A DNA stretch of 32,133 nt, taken from NCBI GenBank assembly GCA_016720635.1, contig JADKKF010000006.1, positions 1-32,133 on the forward strand, in the 5' to 3' direction. The notes beneath the pieces are model-generated. The model searched no databases. It was given only the letters and a program-made list of their open reading frames with translations, and was not told the origin of the DNA. Origin of the DNA: Saprospiraceae bacterium (lineage in GTDB: Bacteria > Bacteroidota > Bacteroidia > Chitinophagales > Saprospiraceae). The position numbers and the translations under genes were made by a program. Of this stretch, positions 8,684 to 15,303 are shown piece by piece (the stretch's first letter is position 1; each line of letters opens with the position of its first letter).

Positions 8684-9203
8684 ATGAAAAACATCATTTT
8701 TATCTTAGTTATGCTGGTAATCAGCGAAATGGGATACTCTCAAGTAAGACGACCCGTAAATCCAAGACCAAGACCTACACCCGTAGGACCCATCGATCCT
8801 TTTTTACCACCATATGCACCCTCTAGATGTGCCGTGGATTTTGTTGCCCATAGAATACGAGTGACAAAAATATCTAATACGCGCTTTAGGTATCAGGCAT
8901 ATGTAAGAAATCAAGGTACCGCAACCTATACCACTGCGAGTAATGCTTCTGGTCCAAGGATCTATGCATATACTTTTAATGCGCTACGACCTAACAGTGA
9001 AATGTCTTTCACTTCATTGGCTCCTGGGGAAACCAAATTGATATCGGGCGAAATTGACTGGCCTACCAACAACGAATTTTTACCACCAGTAAATGTCGTA
9101 GTCTCCCATCATACAGAATTCGATACGCAGCGCGATTGCAATTACTCCAATAACATCATACATCTCAGCTGATCAAATCAAAGAGATCATGAATAGAAGG
9201 TAA
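8684..9203 (+). CDS. Secreted CARDB-like domain protein, tandem copy 2 (late frameshift)
   Basis: The signal peptide MKNIIFILVMLVISEMGYSQ is followed by a proline/arginine-rich linker and an Ig-like CARDB-type domain (YQAYVRNQGTATYTT, LAPGETKLISGEI, WPTNNEFLPPVNV). It is clearly a paralogue of the gene at 8080; the last 60 bases of the leaders are nearly identical. As read it stops at 9170-9172. A lost base near 9163-9168 would continue it to SADQIKEIMNRR and the TAA at 9201-9203, matching copy 1's end. The duplicated pair probably arose by a recent tandem duplication of about 604 bases. A terminator follows. Function is unknown beyond likely export. Confidence 0.72.
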
Positions 9204-9225
9204 TCTTCAGACTTATCTTTTTTGA

Positions 9226-9249
9226 GGGGTATTTCGGTACCCTTTTTTT
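9226..9249 (+). terminator. Rho-independent terminator after the tandem pair
   Basis: GGGTA (9227-9231) and TACCC (9238-9242) form a stem around a TTTCGG loop, followed by seven Ts (9243-9249). It lies 23 bases after the restored stop of the second CARDB-like gene. Confidence 0.75.
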
Positions 9250-9345
9250 GTTTTTAAAAATTTTAATTGATATACATTTCAATATTTATAACTAAAAAAA
9301 AATTGCATTAACCAATAAGAAAGATTTTTTTCAGAGAACATTCCT

Positions 9346-9353
9346 TAGTTTTG
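9346..9353 (+). promoter_or_regulatory. -7 box of the bestrophin / carbonic anhydrase unit
   Basis: TAGTTTTG matches TAnnTTTG and lies 33 bases before the ATG at 9386. The expected -33 position shows only a T-rich stretch. Confidence 0.4.
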
Positions 9354-9385
9354 AGCATTTTTACCAAAAAACATAAATTGATTGA

Positions 9386-10381
9386 ATGCACGTAGGACAT
9401 AACTATACCCTCAAAGAAGTTTTAAATTGGACAAGAAAAGACATTTACCATTTAGCTCTAATAGCTATCATTCCTGTAATTCTATACGAAGTCTTTGGCT
9501 GGAAATGGGTTGCCTTACCTTGGTTACCAATTGCTCTACTTGGTACTGCTGTTGCATTTGTAGTAGGTTTCAAAAATAATGCTTATGATAGACTATGGGA
9601 AGCACGTATTAAGATTGGGGCGAATCTTGAATATCAGCAGGACATGGGCATCATGACCAAGATTATATCACAAATACCCACGCAAAGAAAAACTATCAAA
9701 GGAAGAATTGTCGAAAATACACTTTGGAAATCTGTCAGCGTCATTGGCATGGACAAATGCTGAGATTCCAATTGAGAGAACCAAGGTTGTGGGAAGCCAT
9801 CTATAAATCCATAATCAAGAATATAAAGACAAGTATTTCACCCGTGAGGAACATTCTCATAAAGTTGAGAAGTTCTAAAGAAATATTTGAGTCCCAAAAT
9901 TGGATCTCGTTATGTCTAAAACAAATAAAGCGGCGCAAATCATCGCATTGCAATCAACCCATCTTAAAGAATTGTTAGATCAGGGCTTGATTGAAGATTT
10001 TAGACATATGGAATTGGAAAGGCTTTTGATGGAATGTTATAACCAACAAGGGGCTAGTGAACGAATAAAAAACTTTCCTTATCCAAGACATTATGCCACG
10101 CTCAATTTGTATTTTATCATGATATTTGTGATACTTGTTCCTTTTGGGATGTTGCAGGAATTTGAAAAATTGGGAGAATGCATGATTTGGCTTTCGGTAC
10201 CCTCTCCAGTGCTTTCAGGTTGGATTTTTCACAACCATGGAAAAAATAGGAGAAACGTCTGAGAGCCCATTCCGAAGCAGCCCAATGACGTGCCACATCA
10301 CCCCAAATATCTAGAAATATCGAAATCGATATGCTTGAAATTCTCAATATAAATACAATTGAAACCTATAAAACCACATAA
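9386..10381 (+). CDS. Bestrophin-like channel protein (several frameshifts)
   Basis: Bestrophin-family proteins are membrane channels for anions such as chloride and bicarbonate. The N-terminus is intact: LKEVLNWTRKDIYHLALI, two membrane segments (LIAIIPVILYEVFGW, LPWLPIALLGTAVAFVVGF) and the family signature FKNNAYDRLWEAR. After garbled frames at about 9730-9900 the family pattern returns with LERLLMECYNQQGASERIKNFPYPRHYATLN, more membrane segments near 10100-10200, and the tail in another frame with SRNIEIDMLEIL, ending at the TAA 10379-10381. Length is about 330 codons, near the family norm of about 300. The carbonic anhydrase gene starts 17 bases later on the same strand, which points to a bicarbonate role. 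Confidence 0.82.
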
Positions 10382-10398
10382 CAATATAGTATAATATA

Positions 10399-11021
10399 AT
10401 GGTAGATTTTAAAAAATATTTGAAAATAATGAAGTTTGGGTATCCGAGAAAATAGGAAAAGACCAGAATATTTCACCAAATTGTCGCAAGGACAACACCC
10501 TGAAATACTTTATATCGGGTGTTTCAGACAGTCGTAACTGCCGAGGACCTAGGGGGTCCAGCCAGGGAAGTTTTTATCCATAGAAATGTAGCCAATATGG
10601 TCATTTCCATTGATTTGAACATCATGTCGGTACTCAACTATACGGTGCGCCACCTCAAGGTGAATCACGTGGTGGTCTGCGGTAGTACGAGTGTGTGGAG
10701 GCGTAAAGCGTCTTTGCAATCAAGGATTTGAGCATATCGAACCCATGGCTTAGAAATATCACGACGTTTACAGATTGCACAAAAAATGAGCTTAATGCCA
10801 TTACCGATGAGTCCAAACGATTCGATAGGCTGGTCGAATTGAATGTCCAGGAGCAATGTGTCAATATCATCAAAACAGCAGCTGTACAAGAAGCTTACAA
10901 GGATCGAGGATTGACGGTTCATGGCTGGGTATTCGATATCAGAACGGGTAAACTCATCTGACCTGAAGATAGATTTTCAAAAATATTGGGAGAGATCATC
11001 GAGATATACAAATTGTTTTAA
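10399..11021 (+). CDS. Beta-class carbonic anhydrase (several frameshifts)
   Basis: The enzyme interconverts CO2 and bicarbonate using a zinc held by two Cys and one His. From the ATG at 10399 the corrected reading is VDFKKIFENNEVWVSEKIG, then LSQGQHPEILYIGCSDSR (first zinc Cys and the Asp-Arg pair, after removing one T near 10528), EVFIHRNVANMV, DLNIMSVLNY and VVVCG. The HYxCGG zinc segment near 10680-10698 is damaged as read. The C-terminus is typical: NPWLRNI, FDRLVELNVQEQCVNIIKTAAVQ and VHGWVFDI. Two further small shifts extend it through LKIDFQKILGEIIEIYKLF to the TAA at 11019-11021. Total is about 207 residues. It is adjacent to a bestrophin-like channel. Confidence 0.88.
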
Positions 11022-11134
11022 AGCATTCTTATGTTTTTATTTGTAAATAATTAAAAAATAGATAGGGCAATTTTCTAGTATTGCAAAATAATTGGTAAAT
11101 TTAGGTATTCTTAATCTACTAAATACTCATCCCT

Positions 11135-12077
11135 ATGAAAATTATTTTTAGCCTTGTACTTTTCAGCACCTTCAATCTGAGCCAGATGTTTGCTCAATTG
11201 CCATTTCCAGATGCCAATAGTTCATATACTTGGGAGTATATAATTTGGTATAGGTGGACCAATACTTGTGTTGAAAGAATTGTAAAAACTGGTGAAGCAA
11301 AAGCACTCTGTGGTGGTAGGTTTATTGAAATTTTCGATTGCGATTCAGACGGCAATGATTGTTATTTGATGGGCGGTTATTTTGTGCAAAGCAATTCCGT
11401 TTATATCAGAAATACAAAATATAACCCTGGTAAACAAGTACTATTAATTGTGAAGGTAATCAATATTAATGTATGATTTTGGATCCCAGTGTTGAGACAC
11501 CTTGCACTGTGGGATAAGCAATTTTGGAACAATTAGTGAACGTAATTTTATTGTAAAAGATAAAGTTATAAAGAGGAACTTAGGGGTGAATAGCCAAAAT
11601 ATGTCCATGGATTATGTTCGTATCCCTTTACCCCAATTTCCTTTGACATATGAAATGGATAGAAGGTATTGGATCTTTGCTGCCATTTTATTCACTTCTT
11701 AATTGTATTGGAGATAACTGAGAGGTAGAAAGATCTCTGGATAGGGTGTTGCAAAATGGGCAAGTAATATTTTATACGCCAAATGAAGATTACCACTTAC
11801 CCTGTAGAAACTATTGGTGTAGTTGATATAAGAAATGAAAACAATCTCCAAAATATCTCCTAACTTAAGTTCTTCCACCTTTCAAATTAATTCAAATCCC
11901 TCTCAAAATGTTTACAATTTGGATATCGTTGATCAATATGGTCCGAATTGTTTTAGAAGCGTCAAGGTATAATATTGGAGGGTCTGTTGATGTCCAAGGG
12001 CTTCCCAATGGACTATATTATGTTGAACTACAACTGGAGAAAGAGGTTTTAGTACTTTAAAATTGGCGATAAATTAG
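11135..12077 (+). CDS. Secreted protein with a probable type IX sorting domain (frameshifts)
   Basis: The N-terminus is a signal peptide (MKIIFSLVLFSTFNLSQMFAQ). The mature part begins with aromatic-rich residues and a Cys-containing segment (CGGRFIEIFDCDSDGNDCY). The frame breaks at about 11455, 11700 and in several later places. Near 11850-12077 the pieces read SPNLSSSTFQINSNPSQNVYN, LDIVDQYG and VDVQGLPNGLYYVELQ. That is the usual sequence of a T9SS type A C-terminal domain: a PN start, a D-x-x-G turn and an LPxGLYYV end. The stop is at 12058-12060 as read, or at 12075-12077 after one shift. The function of the passenger is not recognisable; it is probably surface-bound or released. Confidence 0.62.
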
Positions 12078-12117
12078 GTCTAAAAGTGAATTGCATAGAA
12101 ACTGGCAGCTAGGGATA

Positions 12118-12486
12118 TTAACGTACTAATTTATAATCCTCTATTAATAATTGTGCTGATAGATTTAGTTTTAGTGTCAAATTCCGTATCATGTCAAGCG
12201 TAAGCTTTCTCTTGCGATTAAGTATTTCCGAGACTCTACTTTTACCACCAATTGCATCAACTAAGTCAAGTTGCTTTAATTGCATCTCCTCCATCCGAAT
12301 CTTAATGGCTTCAATTGGGTCTGGGGCATCTATTGGGTAGTGCTTTTTTTCATACTCGTCAATCATCAACCCAAGAATATCTGCTTCGTCACTTTCAGGT
12401 GTCCCTATCTCTGAGTCAAAAATTAAAGCGAGTCGTTCTAATGATGATTTATAATCTGATGCCGACCTTATTGGTTTAATGTCCAT
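12118..12486 (-). CDS. higA: HigA-family antitoxin / XRE regulator
   Basis: This 122-residue protein has an N-terminal region (DYKSSLERLALIF) and a HigA-type helix-turn-helix domain at residues about 62-118 (RMEEMQLKQLDLVDAIGGKSRVSEILNRKRKLTLDMIR). It is intact. It lies 10 bases downstream of the HigB toxin gene on the same strand, the reversed toxin-first order typical of HigBA modules. It should neutralise HigB and repress the promoter at 12812-12819. Confidence 0.88.
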   Translation of the reverse strand: MDIKPIRSASDYKSSLERLALIFDSEIGTPESDEADILGLMIDEYEKKHYPIDAPDPIEAIKIRMEEMQLKQLDLVDAIGGKSRVSEILNRKRKLTLDMIRNLTLKLNLSAQLLIEDYKLVR

Positions 12487-12496
12487 AATTATCCTT

Positions 12497-12793
12497 TTAA
12501 ATTGTATTTACATCTATCTTATCATATTCGTTATGTGTTCCAATGAACCTAATAAAAATCCATTGTTTCTGAAAATTAAACTTTGCGACCAATCTATGCG
12601 AGTTACCTTTTATATTGAAAACTATCCGGCTATCTTTTAGGATGCTCGCATTTACATAAGTCTGTTTAACTTCATGGGGAGTCCTCCAGTCTGAATTCAA
12701 AGCTGTATCGTACCATGTCTTCAAATACTGCTCTGTGTCTGGGTGTTTATCCCAACACTCTCTCAAAGCACTTTTTGCAAAGATTCTCTCCAT
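12497..12793 (-). CDS. higB: HigB-family mRNA interferase toxin
   Basis: HigB toxins cleave mRNA, usually on the ribosome. The product starts MERIFAKSALRECWDKHP and shows the family features WYDTALNSDWRTPHEVK, IVFNIKGNSHRLVAKF and the terminal FIRFIGTHNEYDKIDV. I choose the ATG at 12793 rather than the in-frame one at 12814, because a TATATTTG -7 box at 12812-12819 overlaps the upstream ATG and the alignment of HigB proteins begins at this Met. The reading frame is undamaged, 98 residues. On its upstream side, beyond about 100 bases, lies the end of a reverse family A repeat. Confidence 0.9.
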   Translation of the reverse strand: MERIFAKSALRECWDKHPDTEQYLKTWYDTALNSDWRTPHEVKQTYVNASILKDSRIVFNIKGNSHRLVAKFNFQKQWIFIRFIGTHNEYDKIDVNTI

Positions 12794-12811
12794 CCAAATA
12801 GTCTTATCCAG

Positions 12812-12819
12812 CAAATATA
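12812..12819 (-). promoter_or_regulatory. -7 box of higBA
   Basis: Minus-strand TATATTTG, identical to the boxes before hicA and dnaE. It would start transcription about 12 bases before the chosen higB start. Confidence 0.5.
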
Positions 12820-12894
12820 TTAATTAATTCGCAATTTGGGAACTTTTCTGCAAAAAATTAAGCTTTATTTCTAAATGTATCAAAAAATAGAAAA

Positions 12895-13075
12895 CGGATC
12901 TAAAGCGTCCTACGACTGGAGAGGTGCGAAGGTTACCGATCGTCGCAGTTTGTAACTGCGATGCCATACAATTCACGAGCTCTGACACATTTTAAAAAGT
13001 GGCTTTGTATTAATTAGTCGCCCCAATGTGAATGGATACTAAATTCTTTTCATTTTCTGACATTTGCAGAGGTAA
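12895..13075 (-). repeat. Family A repeat, partial reverse copy
   Basis: On the minus strand this repeats the last part of the array unit: AAATGTCAG...AAAATG, CACTTTTTAAAATGTGTCAGAGC, then GCAGTT-N3-AACTGC and GACGATCGG (ending at about 12936), followed by a scrap of the CTCCAGTCGTRGGA module. The higB promoter lies about 100 bases further on in the same orientation. Confidence 0.7.
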
Positions 13076-13517
13076 GTTGATGTTGAATGTCAAATTATTA
13101 AATTATCGAAAGGAGAGTAAAAGGCGTGGTATTAAGTCAGCAAGAAATTGAGAAATGGTGGCAATGGTGTAACTTTTTGTTTTTTGAGTTATCCACATTT
13201 CAAAAATTGGATGTTGAAAAATACATATATAAAAAAATGTTATATCAAGTCTTTTTGTTTATATTTGTATCAGGAAAGAAGAAGAACAAAAAAGCCCATT
13301 GGGGCAGAAAAGAATGTAAATTTATTTAATTCTTAATAAAAATAGTAAAACGTCATGTAAGTCATCAATCACAGAACACGTTAATTCTTATAGCTTGAAA
13401 CGAGCTATAATAAGTCTGTGAATATACCCAATACTCCGTCCACCCATCATAATTATGCCATCAGCATGTACTTTTGAACTATCGTATTTTTCAATATACA
13501 CTTAAATATTTTATTTT
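13076..13517. other. Intergenic stretch with one long nested hairpin
   Basis: There is no convincing gene. A GTG-started frame at 13126-13329 (67 codons) is rich in aromatic residues and lysine and matches nothing I know. At 13369-13421 an outer stem TCACAGA/TCTGTGA encloses an inner stem TTATAGCT/AGCTATAA around the loop TGAAACG, about 100 bases before the next ATG. It could be a leader structure, an operator or a recombination site. Confidence 0.4.
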
Positions 13518-13804
13518 ATGGAAAGATTATTACAATACAAACAAAACGACTTGATTAAACTAGAATTTGAATATTTTATAAATAAACAACGTATTACAGA
13601 ATCTATTTATGCTGAGTTTATTTCATTAAATACCCACCATTACAATAAAATTATTTTATTTCAATTACTGTAAAACAAATTGTTGATATTGAGGATTACT
13701 TAAATCATGGTAGCAACCACAAATTAATTGAAAGAACAATCCTAAAACATCAATTATCATCATACTATGGCGTAGCAACTTTTGCTAGACCATATAAAAA
13801 TTAA
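13518..13804 (+). CDS. Small protein of unknown function (one frameshift)
   Basis: The ATG at 13518 opens MERLLQYKQNDLIKLEFEYF and continues to LNTHHYNKIILFQ, where the frame stops at once (TAA near 13671). Shifting one base in the AT-rich stretch around 13650-13665 continues smoothly as ISITVKQIVDIEDYLNHG and HQLSSYYGVATFARPYKN to the TAA at 13802-13804. The joined product has about 95 residues, is mostly helical and charged, and has no signal peptide or membrane segment. No family was recognised. It lies 100 bases before the FRG-domain gene on the same strand, so the two may form a pair. Confidence 0.5.
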
Positions 13805-13904
13805 TTTACCGAGACATAACAATGAACTGGATGCAATCACCGTCATCTAGCAGATTATTAGGTGCAATTCTATAAAATCATAGTCAACAACCAGAGTATT
13901 AAAA

Positions 13905-14680
13905 ATGAAAATAATAAAAATTGATTCTTTTGAACATTTAATTCAAACACTTAGGCAAAATAAATATCAGTGTGGTCATGTTATTTTTAGGCGTCACCGA
14001 TCAAATAAAACATACACTTATTCCAGCAGTAGGTCGTTTAATTGACTATAAATCAGAACCTCTTGATGAACTAATCAAACATGAAAAGAATTTATTGAGT
14101 TTATATCGTCACAAGGCATTCAGTGAAATTGCGAAAATTCCACATAATGATTGGATTTGGCTTGCCTTGGGGGCAACATCATAACCTCCCAACGAGGCTA
14201 CTTGACTGGACTTATAGCCCACTTATTGCAGCTTATTTTGCGACGAAACCTAAAGTTGATTCTGACGGTAAACTCATTCCACTTTGCAAGAATGGTGGAG
14301 CAATATATATTTTACATGACTGTAATTATTTAGATGCTTATAATCCGAAGCCTAAAGACAAGGATCCATTCGCAGTTAAAAATCATAAAATCGTGTATTC
14401 TCCAGTAATCACAAATCGAATTGCAGGACAAGGTGGATTATTTACTGTCAGTCCCGATCCGAGAATTGAATTTCAAAATGGATTTGAAGGAAATGAAGAA
14501 GATGATCTTAATCCACAATGGATTCATAAATTTGTATTTTCTCAAGAAACTGGGGCAGAAATTCAAAGAACACTTCATTTTCTCGGTATTCGTGAAGGAA
14601 GTATATTCCCAGATGTTGATGGGTTTGGTATTGATACAAAAATACGCTTCGCAATTTCAGATTGTCATAAACTAGACTAG
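13905..14680 (+). CDS. FRG-domain protein (two frameshifts)
   Basis: The start MKIIKIDSFEHLIQTLRQN leads to VIFR; a lost G at about 13991 then restores RGVTDQIKHTLIPAVGRL, giving the Phe-Arg-Gly motif that names the FRG domain. An extra G in the run at 14168-14172 separates WIWLALG from QHHNLPTRLLDWTYSPLIAAYFA, the most conserved part of the domain. The C-terminal half is intact and includes GGAIYILHD, GQGGLFTVSP and FLGIREGSIFPDVDG. Corrected length is about 258 residues. FRG proteins are common in accessory and phage-defence neighbourhoods, but the biochemical role is not settled. It sits in an accessory island beside HigBA and a methyltransferase remnant. Confidence 0.82.
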
Positions 14681-14685
14681 AGAGC

Positions 14686-14710
14686 TGCACCTAACAAGGC
14701 CGTGCGCCGA
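14686..14710 (+). other. Lone attC-like half site after the FRG gene
   Basis: Just after the stop, CTGCACCTAAC contains ACCTAAC, which fits the RYYYAAC box found at the gene-proximal end of integron attC sites. The matching GTTRRRY partner was not found within the next about 150 bases. It is either a truncated attC-like site or chance. Confidence 0.25.
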
Positions 14711-14739
14711 GCAGGGTGGATATGTGTAGCCCCAAAGAT

Positions 14740-15000
14740 TTATTTGTGTAAAACCGAAAGTAAATTAGATACGATGGCTTTGGCTTGGTTGACTTCTACG
14801 GCGTTGCCGATGTATTTTTTTTGTTCGGTTTGGGTGCCAATGAGTTTGTAGTCTTTGGGAAAGCCTTGTATCTGCTTTAGTTCGGATATGTTGAGCATGA
14901 GCATCCTGATGCCAATGACGTTATAGGAAACCATGAACTTTTTAATTTTGATCATGGTTTCTGAATCCCCTATCCTAGCAGTTTGAAACTGCAAAGCAAA
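14740..15000 (-). pseudogene. 3' remnant of a DNA cytosine-5 methyltransferase
   Basis: The 84-residue frame matches only the C-terminal end of cytosine-5 DNA methyltransferases: MLNISELKQIQGFPKDYKLIG, then QKKYIGNAVEV (motif X, the GNAV element) and a final helix. The target recognition domain and the catalytic PC and ENV motifs are absent. The coding sequence is cut at about 15000, exactly where a reverse family A repeat ends with GACGATCGG. It is probably a dead remnant of a restriction-modification or orphan methyltransferase gene. The stop is at 14740-14742. Confidence 0.75.
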
Positions 15001-15125
15001 ACCGATCGTCGCAGTTTGTAACTGCGATTAAATACAATAGGCATTTGCAGAAGATTGTTGATGATGAATTTTAAAAATTCATTAAATAGTGGATCGAAGT
15101 CAAAGACTTCGACCATCGTGTCTTG
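15001..15125 (-). repeat. Family A repeat, shortened reverse copy
   Basis: The minus strand reads GATGGTCGAAGTCTTTGACTT..., AATTCATCATCAACAATCTTCTG, then GCAGTT-N3-AACTGC and GACGATCGG at 15001-15029. It is the array unit with a central deletion. The methyltransferase remnant begins immediately after its end, in the same orientation. Confidence 0.75.
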
Positions 15126-15141
15126 ATGATTTAACAAATTC

Positions 15142-15170
15142 AGCCAGAGTCAATTGACTCTGGCTTTTTT
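15142..15170 (+). terminator. Perfect 12-bp inverted repeat with T-tract
   Basis: AGCCAGAGTCAA (15142-15153) and TTGACTCTGGCT (15154-15165) are perfectly complementary with no spacer, followed by five more Ts. It looks like a terminator for transcripts moving right; dnaE ends on the other strand at 15304 and would not use the T-tract. Confidence 0.65.
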
Positions 15171-15300
15171 CCTAGCGCATGAGCGGGTGGAGTGGTCTCG
15201 AGCATCCTCGATGCGAAGAGAGTCTCGAAGCCTTAGGCGTAGAGACGAAACCCACGCAACACGCGGCTCGACCTAAGGTCGGGGACATGCCCAACACAAT
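15171..15300 (+). repeat. Family B GC-rich hairpin element, copy 2
   Basis: It starts TCCTAGCGCA like copy 1 and contains GCATC-CTC-GATGC, GCC-TTA-GGC nested in GTCTC...GAGAC, and GACC-TAA-GGTC. It ends GGGG-ACAT-GCCCAA at about 15295. It lies directly downstream of the dnaE stop. Confidence 0.75.
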
Positions 15301-15303
15301 AAA

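Noticed and set aside
13126..13329. GTG-started 67-codon frame with a purine-rich stretch upstream
   Set aside because: The composition (aromatic and Lys-rich, from very AT-rich DNA) is what noise gives. There is no family pattern, and the overlapping frame 13148-13336 is equally open.
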